Below, piece after piece: positions 16,125 to 25,312 of a DNA stretch of 36,319 bases; within the stretch, counting starts at the first letter, position 1; the number at the start of each line of letters is the position of its first letter. Source of the stretch: Tissierellia bacterium (GTDB lineage Bacteria > Bacillota > Clostridia > Tissierellales > Tissierellaceae); the NCBI GenBank assembly GCA_012735245.1, contig JAAYHU010000029.1, positions 66,327 to 102,645 of the forward strand, read 5' to 3'. The notes under the pieces were generated by a model. That model was not told the origin of the DNA. It saw only the letters and a list, made by a program, of their open reading frames with translations, and ran no database searches. A program made the translations under genes and the position numbers.

Positions 16125-16973
16125 ATGAATATTAACTGGTATCCAGGACATATGAAAAAGACTAGGGAGTCTATTGAAAAGAATCTTCCCTTAGTTGATA
16201 TTGTATTCGAGCTTATCGATGCTAGAATACCAATAAGCAGTCGTAACCCAATAATAGACGATATCTTAGGGAATAAACCTAGGATTGTAATATTAAATAA
16301 ATCAGACTTAGCCAGTGAGGAAGGGAATAAGGTCTGGGAAGAGTATTTTCTCAAAAAAAACTTAATTACTGTTTGTATTAACGCTTTAAGTGGTAAAGGT
16401 ATAGATAGATTGATAAAGCTTTCAAATGAATTATATAAAGAAAAAAGGCATGGTTTTGAGAAAAAAGGAATAATTAATAAACCTATTAGGGTCATGATCT
16501 TAGGCATACCTAATGTGGGGAAATCCACTTTAATCAATACCCTTGCAAAGAAAAAAAGTGCTAAGACAGGCAATAAGCCTGGCATTACTAAGTCTAATCA
16601 ATGGATAAAAACAAAATCTAACCTAGAACTTTTAGATACTCCTGGAATACTTTGGCCTAAATTTGAAGATAAAAGGGTAGGACTACATTTAGCTTTTACA
16701 GGTGCAATTAAAGATGAAATACTGGATATAGAAACCTTGGCATTAAAACTCATAGAAATTCTTGCAAAGAATTTTCCTAATCTTTTAAAAAATCGCTATA
16801 ATGTTGAAATAGATAACAAATCATACTTGCAGGTTATGGAGGAAATTGGTAGGAAAAGGGGAGCCCTAATAAAAGGTGGAGAAATAGACTACACCAAGAC
16901 AAGTAATATAATCTTGGATGAATTTAGGAAAGGAATTATAGGAAGAATCACTTTGGAATATCCTGAAGAATAG
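16125..16973 (+). CDS. rbgA: ribosome biogenesis GTPase RbgA (YlqF)
   Basis: The 282-residue product has circularly permuted GTPase motifs: G4 NKSD (about residue 58) comes before G1 GIPNVGKST (about 127-135), GNKPGITKS and G3 LLDTPGILWP. It starts with MNINWYPGHMKKTRE, typical of YlqF/RbgA. RbgA drives late assembly of the 50S subunit. AGTAGGTGA precedes the ATG. Its position after rplS and before rnhB matches the Bacillus order. The opposite strand is open for 158 codons here, a shadow of this gene. Confidence 0.97.
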   Translation: MNINWYPGHMKKTRESIEKNLPLVDIVFELIDARIPISSRNPIIDDILGNKPRIVILNKSDLASEEGNKVWEEYFLKKNLITVCINALSGKGIDRLIKLSNELYKEKRHGFEKKGIINKPIRVMILGIPNVGKSTLINTLAKKKSAKTGNKPGITKSNQWIKTKSNLELLDTPGILWPKFEDKRVGLHLAFTGAIKDEILDIETLALKLIEILAKNFPNLLKNRYNVEIDNKSYLQVMEEIGRKRGALIKGGEIDYTKTSNIILDEFRKGIIGRITLEYPEE

Positions 16974-16983
16974 GGGTTATTTT

Positions 16984-17595
16984 ATGTTTGAAATAGAAGA
17001 GAGAATTTATAATATGGGATATAAATATATTGCTTGTATAGATGAAGTGGGTAGAGGTTGTTTGGCAGGAGATGTAGTAGCCTGTGCAATTATTATGCCT
17101 AGAAACCTTAGTATAGATGGTATAAAAGATTCTAAGAAATTAACTGAGAAGAAAAGAGAAGATTTATATGAAAAGATCCTATCAATCAGTATAGCATGGG
17201 GTATAGGTAGGGTAAGCCCTAAGAAAATCGATGAAATAAACATTAAAGAAAGCACTAAGTTGGCTATGAAGTTGGCTGTAAACAATTTAAAGGATAAAGA
17301 TGGAAACAAAATCTTACCAGATTTTTTATTAATAGATGCTGAGAAAATTGATATGGATATTGATCAAGAATCTGTAATTAAGGGGGATGAAAAATCATTT
17401 GGGATTGCTTGTGCCTCCATAGTAGCAAAGGTATATAGGGACAGGTTGTGTACCCAATGGGATAAGGAGTATCCTGGTTACAACCTAAAAAAGCATAAAG
17501 GTTATGGAACTAAAGAACATAGGGAACTAATAAAGGATTTAGGTCCTTCTCCCATTCATAGGATTACTTTTTTAAAAAATATTTTAAATAAATAA
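16984..17595 (+). CDS. rnhB: ribonuclease HII
   Basis: The 203-residue product carries the type 2 RNase H signature ACIDEVGRGCLAG (with the catalytic D-E pair), DSKKLTEKKRE, LLIDAEKI and KGDEKSFGIACASIVAKVYRD. It cuts the RNA strand at ribonucleotides embedded in DNA and in RNA-DNA hybrids. The ribosome site is a modest GGGG overlapping the end of rbgA's flank; spacing is short but the N-terminus fits the family. It lies 10 bases after rbgA and just before the FliK-like gene. Confidence 0.96.
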   Translation: MFEIEERIYNMGYKYIACIDEVGRGCLAGDVVACAIIMPRNLSIDGIKDSKKLTEKKREDLYEKILSISIAWGIGRVSPKKIDEINIKESTKLAMKLAVNNLKDKDGNKILPDFLLIDAEKIDMDIDQESVIKGDEKSFGIACASIVAKVYRDRLCTQWDKEYPGYNLKKHKGYGTKEHRELIKDLGPSPIHRITFLKNILNK

Positions 17596-17606
17596 GGGTG
17601 ATTGAT

Positions 17607-18950
17607 TTGAAAATCCAATATACCCTACTAAACAATTTACTTCATAGCAATAAAATAGATTTATTAAAAGAAGGTTCCATTTTTAAAGGCAAAATAGTCG
17701 AGATTAAAGATAATTCAGTCCTTATAAATATTCCAGAGTATGGGCTTCTAGAAGCTACCTTAGATACAAAGAGTGAATTTACAATCGGTAATAAGATTTT
17801 ATTTTTAGTAAAATCAATAGACAATAATAGGATATATTTAAAGCCCTTAGATGATTTACAAACAAGCCAAAGCAAAACTAATACAGAAAACCCAATAGTA
17901 AGGCTTTTAACAGAAATGGGAATAGAAAAAAATGAAATCACCTTAGGCTTAGTAGAAAGACTAATGTCCTATAATTTACCAATAAACAAGGATATAATAA
18001 ATGAAGCTATTACAATATTTGAAAAGCTCATTGGAATATCATACTTATTGGATGAGGAAAATATAACCATATCTGATAATAGGTTACTGAAGGATACCTC
18101 CTTATTAGATATAGATACCTTAGATATTAGGTTGATACAATTTTCAGATGGGGACTTAGATGATAGTCTTGCAAAGGACATATCAAAAAAAATAAAGGAA
18201 TATATAAGGAATGAATTACAGTTAGATGATGAAGAAAGCTTAATAAAAATTACTAGTTTTTTTATAAAAAATAATATAAAACCTACTCTCAAAAATTTAA
18301 AATATTTTAATGAATTAGATACTAGGCCTACAGAATTTTTTAAAGAAATTCAAGAGCTTTTCCAATTAGCTAATTTTGATAATTTTATTGAGATAAAAAA
18401 CACAACTAAAGATAAAATGGAAATAGCAGATGGATTAAAAATAATTACAAATAAAGAAGAAAATTTAAATGAGTTAAAGAATATTATAATTGAAGCAATC
18501 AAGAACAGTAAAAAAGATATAGATGAAATGAAGGAATTAGAAAGCAAACTTAATTTCCTGAAGGAATTAAGTGATGAATTTTCTTTTATGTTTTTTCCCA
18601 TTGATTATGGTTTTAAGGATAGGTTGCAAGGTTTGATAACTTTCATAAAGGAAAGAAAAAGAAAGGGCCTAGGAGGCAAATTAAATATACTATTAAATTT
18701 GGATACAGAAAATCTTGGAAATATAAGGATTTTATGTGTTCTTGCAGGAGATTTCTTGAAGATAAAAATGAGCATTAGGAAAGAAGATTTAGACTTTTTT
18801 AGATCAAATGAAGAAAAATTAATTGAAAAAATATTAACAATAGGCTATAGTGTAAAGGGAATTGATTATATTACTGATGAAAAAATTTCTATATTGGATA
18901 CCCAAAGCCCTAAACCTATTACTTCTTATATATTAGATTTGAAAGTGTGA
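17607..18950 (+). CDS. FliK-like (YlqG-type) protein outside the flagellar operon
   Basis: This 447-residue protein is not a housekeeping enzyme I recognise by name. Residues about 25-90 (GSIFKGKIVEIKDNSVLINI, then GNKILFLVKSI) look like a small beta-rich domain often found at the start of clostridial FliK-like proteins. The C-terminal part (ILLNLDTENLGNIRILCVLA, then a helix-rich segment ending ILTIGYSVKGIDYI) fits the FliK hook-length-control C-terminal pattern (LxPxxLGxVxV, later LxxxGy). No signal peptide or membrane helix is visible. Bacillus has ylqG at this same position. The gene behind it encodes an FlhB C-terminal-like protein, FliK's natural partner. The start is TTG at 17607 after GGGTGA; a GTG at 17598 would contain that site. 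Confidence 0.7.
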   Translation: MKIQYTLLNNLLHSNKIDLLKEGSIFKGKIVEIKDNSVLINIPEYGLLEATLDTKSEFTIGNKILFLVKSIDNNRIYLKPLDDLQTSQSKTNTENPIVRLLTEMGIEKNEITLGLVERLMSYNLPINKDIINEAITIFEKLIGISYLLDEENITISDNRLLKDTSLLDIDTLDIRLIQFSDGDLDDSLAKDISKKIKEYIRNELQLDDEESLIKITSFFIKNNIKPTLKNLKYFNELDTRPTEFFKEIQELFQLANFDNFIEIKNTTKDKMEIADGLKIITNKEENLNELKNIIIEAIKNSKKDIDEMKELESKLNFLKELSDEFSFMFFPIDYGFKDRLQGLITFIKERKRKGLGGKLNILLNLDTENLGNIRILCVLAGDFLKIKMSIRKEDLDFFRSNEEKLIEKILTIGYSVKGIDYITDEKISILDTQSPKPITSYILDLKV

Positions 18951-18955
18951 TTTTC

Positions 18956-19273
18956 ATGACAAGGGATAATAGTTCCAAGTATAAAGACATGAAGAAGGCT
19001 GTTGCACTTAGGTACAAGCATGGGGATAATGCCCCCCTTGTAGTAGCTAAGGGAAAAGGGTTTATAGCAGAAAAAATAATTGAAAAGGGTATGGAAGAAG
19101 AAATATATATACATCAGGATGTGGACCTTGTAAATAGCCTTATAGATTTGCAAATCAATGAAGAAATCCCTGAGGAACTTTATGAAGTCTTAGCTGAGAT
19201 TATTTTTTATGTTTATAATCTAGATAGGCAAAGGGGTAAAGAAGATGGTCAACAATCTGGAAAAGGGGACTAG
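18956..19273 (+). CDS. free-standing FlhB C-terminal-like protein (YlqH-type)
   Basis: The 105-residue product corresponds to the cytoplasmic C-terminal domain of FlhB/EscU: KKAVALRYKHGDNAPLVVAKGKG, then AEKIIEKGMEEEIYIHQDVDLVNSLIDL and EEIPEELYEVLAEII. In full FlhB the sequence before AVALRY is NPTHY, where the protein cuts itself; here it reads DMKKAVALRY, so the cleavage motif is absent and so are the membrane helices. It follows the FliK-like gene by five bases, so the two form a unit. A GTG at 18947 is an alternative start, but the ATG at 18956 agrees better with homologues. It overlaps yraN by 29 bases. Function is not established. Confidence 0.82.
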   Translation: MTRDNSSKYKDMKKAVALRYKHGDNAPLVVAKGKGFIAEKIIEKGMEEEIYIHQDVDLVNSLIDLQINEEIPEELYEVLAEIIFYVYNLDRQRGKEDGQQSGKGD

Positions 19274-19598
19274 GGGAGAGTTAATTGCAAGAACTTATCT
19301 ACAGGAAAAAGGATATAAGATATTAGCAACAAACTACAGGAAAAAGCAGGGAGAAATAGATATAATAGCCTTGGATGAAGATACATTAGTATTTATAGAA
19401 GTAAAGACGAGAACAGGTATAAATTTCGGATATGGCTTTGAAGCTGTAAATAGAAAAAAACAAGATAGGATAATTAAATCATCATATATTTTTATAAAGG
19501 AAAATAATTATTACGATTATCAGTTAAGATATGACATAATAGAAATTTATTTGACAGAAAAGATTAAAGTAAATCATATTGAAAATGCTTTTTGTTGA
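19245..19598 (+). CDS. yraN: YraN/UPF0102 family nuclease-like protein
   Basis: The 117-residue product matches UPF0102: KGTRGELIARTYLQEKGYKI, NYRKKQGEIDIIALDEDTLV and FIEVKTRT. The E-x-D...E-V-K pattern resembles the PD-(D/E)XK nuclease fold, so it is probably related to DNA processing, but no firm reaction is known. It begins within the last 29 bases of the FlhB-like gene, with AGGGGTAAAG as ribosome site. The neighbouring comM and dprA are transformation/recombination genes, a common setting for yraN. Confidence 0.93.
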   Translation: MVNNLEKGTRGELIARTYLQEKGYKILATNYRKKQGEIDIIALDEDTLVFIEVKTRTGINFGYGFEAVNRKKQDRIIKSSYIFIKENNYYDYQLRYDIIEIYLTEKIKVNHIENAFC

Positions 19599-19668
19599 TT
19601 ATGATTGAAAAATGTCTTTTTTTCACTATTGCCCAGGGAATGAGATAATAAGGTGAAAGGGGTCTATT

Positions 19669-21195
19669 ATGTACTCTAATGTAAAAACCTGCGTACTACA
19701 TGGCCTCAATGGAAATATAGTTGATGTAGAAACCGACTTATCTAGAGGGTTACCAGTATTCAATATAGTTGGGCTTCCTGACACTTCCATTAAAGAATCC
19801 AAGGAAAGGGTTAGAACTGCAATAAAAAATAGTGGCTATGAATTTCCATTGAGCAGAATAACAATAAATTTAGCTCCTGCAAACTTAAAAAAGGAAGGCT
19901 CCCAAATGGATTTAGCCATTGCCATAGGGGTTTTAAAATCTTCCGGTTTTATTCTAAACGATAATCTACAGGATATGGCTTTTATTGGTGAACTTTCCTT
20001 AGAAGGTAAGATAAACCCTGTAGATGGTGCCCTTCCTATGGTTATTTCCATGAGAGAAGCAGGAATAAGTAAGTGTATCCTTCCCTTTTATAATAGAGAA
20101 GAATGTAGTGTAATAAAAGATATTGAAATAATTCCAGTAAAGACATTAAAGGAAGTTGTAGATTATCTTAATGGAGAATTAAAGATAGACCCTTATGCTA
20201 GGGAGCATAATCAATTATACAGCGGAGAAAAGGATTATGGGGTTGATTTTTCTGATATAAAAGGTCAAAGCAGCTTAAAAAGAGCTTTGGAAGTAGCTGC
20301 AGCTGGGTCCCATAATATTCTAATTATAGGACCACCTGGAGCAGGAAAGACCATGGCAGCTAGGAGGCTACCAACCATAATGCCTAAATTAACCTTTGAA
20401 GAAGCTATAGAAATTACAAAGATCTATAGTGTAGCAGGCCTATTGTCTTCTAAGTCATTAATTGAAGAAAGGCCCTTTAGATCTCCACACCATACAGCTT
20501 CTTCTGTATCCCTAATAGGTGGAGGAAGAATTCCAAAACCTGGTGAAGTCTCACTGGCACATAATGGGGTTTTGTTTTTAGATGAATTACCTGAGTTTTC
20601 AAAAACTGTATTGGAAGTTTTAAGGCAGCCCATGGAAGATGGGACGGTAACCATAGCTAGGGCCAATGGTACAGTAACTTATCCTGCTAAGTTTATGTTG
20701 GTAGCTAGTATGAATCCCTGTCCATGCGGCTATTATGGTGATCCCTTTCATGAATGTACTTGTTCACAAGCCAGCATAGATAGATATCTTGGTAAGATTA
20801 GCAATCCATTATTGGATAGAATAGATATTCACATTGAAGTACAGCCTGTAACTTATAACGACCTAACTGATAAAATAGAAGAAGAGAAATCAGCTACTAT
20901 AAGAGAAAGGGTTAATAAAGCAAGAGAAATCCAGCTAAAAAGATATAAAAATAGAAAAATATTCAGCAACTCTCAGATATCCAATAGGGATATAAGAAAA
21001 TATTGTAGGCTGACTCGGGAAGCAGAAAATATTTTAAATATGTCTTTTAACAAATACAAATTCAGCGCCAGGACCTATAACAAACTGCTAAAGGTCTCTA
21101 GAACAATTGCTGACTTAGATGGTGAAGAATTAATTCAAGATAAACATATACTAGAAGCCATTAGATACAGAACTCTAGATAAGTATTGGGGGTAG
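19669..21195 (+). CDS. comM: ComM/YifB AAA+ helicase (Mg chelatase-like)
   Basis: The 508-residue product has an N-terminal Lon-protease-like fold domain (MYSNVKTCVLHGLNGNIVDV, FNIVGLPDTSIKESKERVR), an AAA+ domain with Walker A GPPGAGKTMAARRL (near residue 222) and FLDELPEF as Walker B, FRSPHHTASSVSLIGGG, and the cysteine segment MNPCPCGYYGDP. This is the YifB/ComM family; ComM in Vibrio is a hexameric branch-migration helicase used in natural transformation. AAAGGGG lies upstream of the ATG. dprA starts three bases after its stop, so both are in one unit. Confidence 0.95.
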   Translation: MYSNVKTCVLHGLNGNIVDVETDLSRGLPVFNIVGLPDTSIKESKERVRTAIKNSGYEFPLSRITINLAPANLKKEGSQMDLAIAIGVLKSSGFILNDNLQDMAFIGELSLEGKINPVDGALPMVISMREAGISKCILPFYNREECSVIKDIEIIPVKTLKEVVDYLNGELKIDPYAREHNQLYSGEKDYGVDFSDIKGQSSLKRALEVAAAGSHNILIIGPPGAGKTMAARRLPTIMPKLTFEEAIEITKIYSVAGLLSSKSLIEERPFRSPHHTASSVSLIGGGRIPKPGEVSLAHNGVLFLDELPEFSKTVLEVLRQPMEDGTVTIARANGTVTYPAKFMLVASMNPCPCGYYGDPFHECTCSQASIDRYLGKISNPLLDRIDIHIEVQPVTYNDLTDKIEEEKSATIRERVNKAREIQLKRYKNRKIFSNSQISNRDIRKYCRLTREAENILNMSFNKYKFSARTYNKLLKVSRTIADLDGEELIQDKHILEAIRYRTLDKYWG

Positions 21196-21198
21196 GGC

Positions 21199-22293
21199 AT
21201 GAAAATTTCAGATAGAGAAATCCTAATATGGCTAAATAGTATAGGTCTAAGTAATAATCACATAAAAAATATAAGATCCTATTTTGGTAATCTAAAGGAT
21301 TTTTGGGCAGCAGAAACAAAAGATGTATATAATATAGGTGGATTAACAGATGAAGTGAAAGGGAAGATAATAAAAAATAAGAATATAGATAATATTGAAG
21401 GATTACTTATGAAATTAGAAGATAAAAAAATAGATGTAATAACTATTTACGATGACAATTATCCAACAAGTTTAAGATATATATATGATAGTCCAAATGT
21501 TTTATATGTAAAAGGTCAAATTATAGAAGAAGATAATCTTGCCTTAGCAATAGTAGGTTCTAGAAAGGCTACTGCATACGGAAAATGGGCATGCGAAAAG
21601 TTTACTAGAGACTTAGTAAACTTAGGAGTAACTATTATAAGTGGGCTTGCATTAGGCATAGACACTATTGCCCATAGGACTGCATTAAATGAAGGTGGTA
21701 GAACTATTGGAATTTTAGGTAATGGCATAGATGTAATTTATCCTAAAAAGAACAAGTTACTATATGAGGAAATAATAGAAAATGGTGCGTTAATTTCTGA
21801 ATTTCCCTTAGGAACGCCTCCATTACCATATAATTTTCCCCAAAGAAATAGGATTATTAGTGGACTATCAATGGGCGTAATCGTTATCGAGGCTCAGGAA
21901 AAGTCTGGCTCCCTGATTACAGCCCATCATGCATTGGAGCAGGGAAAGGAAGTTTTTGCCTTACCAGGGAATATTAATAGTATATTTAGCGGGGGAACTA
22001 ATAAACTAATTAAAGATGGAGCTAAGCCCCTTTTAAGTATTGAAGATATTACGGAGGAAATCCCTGAATTAATGAAAAAACAAGGGATTAGTAAAACTAA
22101 TAATATAGATTACTCAAACTTGAGTGAAACTGAAATGAAAGTAATAGAATTATTGAAGGAAGGTCCTCTATATATAGACATAATTGCTTATAGAATAGGC
22201 CTAGATATATCCACAATCAATAGTGTTTTGACAATTTTAGAGCTAAAAGGAATGATTAAAGAATTACCTGGCAAACTATTTACCATTTGCTAA
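21199..22293 (+). CDS. dprA: DNA processing protein DprA
   Basis: The 364-residue product has the Rossmann-like DprA core: IYDDNYPTSLRYIYDSPNVL, AIVGSRKATAYG, IISGLALGIDTIAHRTAL, GNGIDVIYP, NFPQRNRIISGLS and SGSLITAHHALEQG. A C-terminal winged-helix segment (about residues 305-364) follows. DprA loads RecA onto incoming single-stranded DNA during transformation and is also found in many bacteria not known to be competent. The ATG is three bases after comM, whose end (GGGGGTAGGG) doubles as its ribosome site. topA follows 26 bases later. Confidence 0.97.
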   Translation: MKISDREILIWLNSIGLSNNHIKNIRSYFGNLKDFWAAETKDVYNIGGLTDEVKGKIIKNKNIDNIEGLLMKLEDKKIDVITIYDDNYPTSLRYIYDSPNVLYVKGQIIEEDNLALAIVGSRKATAYGKWACEKFTRDLVNLGVTIISGLALGIDTIAHRTALNEGGRTIGILGNGIDVIYPKKNKLLYEEIIENGALISEFPLGTPPLPYNFPQRNRIISGLSMGVIVIEAQEKSGSLITAHHALEQGKEVFALPGNINSIFSGGTNKLIKDGAKPLLSIEDITEEIPELMKKQGISKTNNIDYSNLSETEMKVIELLKEGPLYIDIIAYRIGLDISTINSVLTILELKGMIKELPGKLFTIC

Positions 22294-22319
22294 TTCTTAT
22301 ATGTATGGAGGTGTCTATT

Positions 22320-24407
22320 TTGCAAAAAAACTTAGTAATAGTAGAGTCTCCAGCTAAAGCTAAAACAATAGAAAGATTTTTAGGTAAAAATTATAAAGTT
22401 GCTGCTACCATAGGACATATAAGAGATTTACCAAAGAGTAGTCTTGGAATAGATATTGAGAATGAATTTGAACCTAAGTACATTACAATAAGGGGAAAAG
22501 GGCCCATAATACAAGAATTAAAAAAGGAAGCAAAGAAATCAAAAAAAATCTTTCTTGGAACTGACCCCGATAGGGAGGGAGAAGCAATTTCTTGGCATTT
22601 AGCATATGTTTTGGGAATAGATAACAAAGAAAAGGTTAGGGTTGAATTTAAAGAAATCACAAAAGAAGCTGTTTTGAGTGCAATGAAAAAACCAAGAGCC
22701 ATTGATCAAAATCTAGTTGATGCTCAACAGGCTAGGAGAATCTTAGATAGGCTTGTGGGTTACAAAATTAGCCCCCTACTTTGGAGAAAAATTAGGAAGG
22801 GCTTAAGTGCTGGTAGGGTACAATCTGTTGCAGTAAAATTAATATGTGATAGAGAAGAAGAGATAAAAAACTTTATACCTGAGGAGTACTGGAGCATAAA
22901 AGCAGAATTAATAAAGAATAAGGAAACTTTCACAGCTAATTTCTATGGGGAGTATATTCAAGGAAAAGAAACAAAGGTTGAGCTAAAGAATAAGGAAGAG
23001 GTAGATAGGGTATTAAATAACTTGGATTTAAATAATTTCTTTGTTGAAAGTGTAAAAAAAGGAATAAAAAGAAGGAATCCATATCCTCCATATACTACAA
23101 GCACTTTACAGCAAGATGCTTCTAAAAAACTGGGTTTCAGCACTAAAAAAACTATGATGATTGCACAGCAATTATATGAAGGCATAAATGTAAAAGGTGA
23201 AGGCTCAGTCGGATTAATTACTTATATTAGAACTGATTCCACAAGGGTCTCTCCAGAAGCCATTAAAAATGCTGGGAAATTTATCATAGACAAATTTGGT
23301 GAAAAGTACTTCAATGGAGGAAATTCATATTTAAATAAATCAAAAAAAGATTCTCAGGATGCCCATGAAGGAATTAGGCCTACTAGTATACTTAGGGAAC
23401 CTGATTTGATAAAGGGGTCATTGACAACAGACCAATACAAGCTCTACAAGTTAATATGGGAGAGATTTATTAGCTCTCAAATGACCCAGGCTCTATATGA
23501 TACATTATCAGTAAGTATAAGAAGTAATGATTTTATATTTAAAGCCACAGGTTCCAAGTTAGTATTTGATGGGTTCTTAATAATTTATAATAATGATGAG
23601 GATGACGAGAAGGATAATAAGATGCCAAATTTGGCAGTCAATGATAAATTAAAATTAAAAGAAATAATACCTAATCAACATTTTACCCAGCCACCACCTC
23701 GATATACTGAAGCCTCATTAATAAAAACCTTAGAAGAATTAGGTATAGGCAGACCCAGTACTTATTCTCCTACAATTGCTACTATCCTATCAAGAAATTA
23801 TGTTACCCTTGAAAAACGGTATTTTGTACCAACAGAACTAGGCATCCTAGTGAACGATTTGCTTAGGAAATATTTCTATGATGTAATCAACGAAGAGTTT
23901 ACCGCAGAGTTGGAAGAGGATTTAGATGAAATAGCAGAAGGGCAATTATCCTGGGTAGAAGTAGTTAAAGGATTTTATGATAACTTCTCTGTTGTCTTGG
24001 GGAAAGCGGAAGAAGAAATAGAAGAGATAGTTTTAGAAGATGAGGTTACAGATGTAATCTGTAAAAAATGTGGAAAAAACATGGTTATCAAACATGGAAG
24101 GTATGGCAAGTTTTTAGCCTGTCCAGGATATCCTGAATGTAAAAATACTAAACCACTACTGGACGAATTAGATGTTAAATGCCCTAATTGTAATGGAAAT
24201 TTAGTAAAAAGAAGGTCAAAAAATGGAAGGGTATTTTATGGTTGCAGTAATTATCCTAATTGCAATTTTGTTTTATGGAATGAACCTGTAAAAGAAAAAT
24301 GCCCTAAATGTGGTAGTATAATGGTCATAAAGAAAAGCAAAAAGGAAAAACAAATAACCTGCACAAATAAAGAGTGTGGACATACACAAATCGAAAAAAG
24401 TAAATAA
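22320..24407 (+). CDS. topA: DNA topoisomerase I
   Basis: This 695-residue type IA topoisomerase has a TOPRIM domain (LVIVESPAKAKTIERFLG, FLGTDPDREGEAISWHLA), the catalytic tyrosine Y302 in GLITYIRTDSTR, RPTSILREPDLI, and LGIGRPSTYSPT. The C-terminus has three four-cysteine zinc ribbons: from CKKCGKNM, CPNCNGNL and CPKCGSIM. It relaxes negative supercoils. The start is TTG at 22320, six bases after GGAGGTG; upstream in-frame starts (TTG 22287, ATG 22305) would place the ribosome site within the gene. Here it is directly followed by codY; the trmFO, xerC and hslVU genes found between them in Bacillus are absent. Confidence 0.97.
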   Translation: MQKNLVIVESPAKAKTIERFLGKNYKVAATIGHIRDLPKSSLGIDIENEFEPKYITIRGKGPIIQELKKEAKKSKKIFLGTDPDREGEAISWHLAYVLGIDNKEKVRVEFKEITKEAVLSAMKKPRAIDQNLVDAQQARRILDRLVGYKISPLLWRKIRKGLSAGRVQSVAVKLICDREEEIKNFIPEEYWSIKAELIKNKETFTANFYGEYIQGKETKVELKNKEEVDRVLNNLDLNNFFVESVKKGIKRRNPYPPYTTSTLQQDASKKLGFSTKKTMMIAQQLYEGINVKGEGSVGLITYIRTDSTRVSPEAIKNAGKFIIDKFGEKYFNGGNSYLNKSKKDSQDAHEGIRPTSILREPDLIKGSLTTDQYKLYKLIWERFISSQMTQALYDTLSVSIRSNDFIFKATGSKLVFDGFLIIYNNDEDDEKDNKMPNLAVNDKLKLKEIIPNQHFTQPPPRYTEASLIKTLEELGIGRPSTYSPTIATILSRNYVTLEKRYFVPTELGILVNDLLRKYFYDVINEEFTAELEEDLDEIAEGQLSWVEVVKGFYDNFSVVLGKAEEEIEEIVLEDEVTDVICKKCGKNMVIKHGRYGKFLACPGYPECKNTKPLLDELDVKCPNCNGNLVKRRSKNGRVFYGCSNYPNCNFVLWNEPVKEKCPKCGSIMVIKKSKKEKQITCTNKECGHTQIEKSK

Positions 24408-24411
24408 TTAA

Positions 24412-24426
24412 AATTTTCTGTACATT
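24412..24426 (+). promoter_or_regulatory. CodY-binding box upstream of codY
   Basis: The sequence AATTTTCTGTACATT matches the CodY consensus AATTTTCWGAAAATT at 13 of 15 positions; the mismatches are at 24421 and 24423. It touches the -35 box of the candidate codY promoter, so bound CodY should block it, giving negative autoregulation. Confidence 0.7.
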
Positions 24427-24454
24427 TGTAAGTATTTGTAGTAAAATGGATAAT
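24426..24454 (+). promoter_or_regulatory. candidate codY promoter
   Basis: TTGTAA (24426-24431), a 17-base spacer and GATAAT (24449-24454) lie upstream of codY, with the predicted start near 24461 and a leader of about 49 bases. The match is moderate. A shifted -10, TAATAA at 24451, would make the spacer 19. Confidence 0.5.
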
Positions 24455-24509
24455 AATGATACTGAAAAAGATAGAAAAATAGATATATTAACTTAAGGAG
24501 GAATTATGA

Positions 24510-25289
24510 ATGGAAAGCTTATTACAAAAAACTAGAAGACTAAATAAAACTTTACAAAGCTATGGTTCCAAACCAATATCTTTTACTGAACTAAGCAAAA
24601 TTTTAAGTCGCATGTTAAATGCCAATGTTTATATTGCCAATACTAACGGAAAGGTATTGGGATATGAATTGTCAGAAGGTTTTGAATGTGATATAGTCCA
24701 ATCTGAAATAGTTAAGGAAAAGAGATTTCCAAAGAAGTACAACGATGAGTTGTTAAGATATTCTGAAACCAATGAAAATGTAAAAGAAATTACAGAGTGT
24801 GTATTTGATCAAGTATCTAAGTGTGATTATCCTGATAAAGTATCTACTATTATTCCCATTAGTAGTGGAGGCAAGAGATTGGGTACCTTAGTCTTGGCCC
24901 GCTTTGGTAGTGAATTTACTGAAGATGACTTAGTCTTAGCCGAGTATAGTGCAACAATAGTAGGTATGGAAATATTAAAGGCTAAATCAGAAGAAATAGA
25001 AGAGGAAGCTAGAAAGAAATCGGTTGTTCAAATGGCTATAGGAACCTTGTCCTATTCAGAATTAGAAGCTATGGAACATATTTTTAGAGAGTTAGAAGGA
25101 AATGAGGGACTATTAGTAGCAAGTAAAATAGCCGATAGAGTTGGTATTACCCGTTCTGTAATAGTTAATGCCTTGAGAAAATTTGAAAGTGCTGGAGTTA
25201 TAGAAACTCGATCTTTGGGAATGAAGGGTACTCATATAAAGATTTTAAATGACAAACTAAAGGAAGAATTATTAAAATCAAAAGAATAG
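24510..25289 (+). CDS. codY: global nutritional regulator CodY
   Basis: The 259-residue product has the same length as Bacillus CodY. Its N-terminal GAF-type half ([50 protein letters not shown]) binds branched-chain amino acids; the C-terminal winged helix ([40 protein letters not shown]) binds DNA. With GTP and isoleucine/leucine/valine abundant, CodY represses genes for nutrient scavenging and often motility. AAGGAGG lies nine bases before the ATG. A CodY box in the upstream gap suggests autoregulation, and a terminator overlapping its 3' end separates it from the flagellar operon. Confidence 0.98.
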   Translation: MESLLQKTRRLNKTLQSYGSKPISFTELSKILSRMLNANVYIANTNGKVLGYELSEGFECDIVQSEIVKEKRFPKKYNDELLRYSETNENVKEITECVFDQVSKCDYPDKVSTIIPISSGGKRLGTLVLARFGSEFTEDDLVLAEYSATIVGMEILKAKSEEIEEEARKKSVVQMAIGTLSYSELEAMEHIFRELEGNEGLLVASKIADRVGITRSVIVNALRKFESAGVIETRSLGMKGTHIKILNDKLKEELLKSKE

Positions 25290-25312
25290 TTAATTAACTA
25301 TTCTTTTGTTTT
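25280..25312 (+). terminator. intrinsic terminator after codY
   Basis: The sequence 25280-25307 is a perfect 28-base palindrome, AAAAGAATAGTTAA with its complement, whose centre TTAA..TTAA forms the loop; a T-rich tail follows. The left arm starts in the last codons of codY. Because it is symmetric it could act on both strands. Confidence 0.8.

Noticed and set aside
16109-16585. 158-codon open frame on the minus strand over rbgA
   Set aside because: It lies opposite a clear GTPase gene, has no ribosome site or recognisable domain, and overlaps the rplS terminator side; it is a shadow of low-GC codon use.
19599-19668. Promoter or terminator between yraN and comM
   Set aside because: A T run is present without a hairpin, and GATAAT lacks a matching -35; nothing could be supported.
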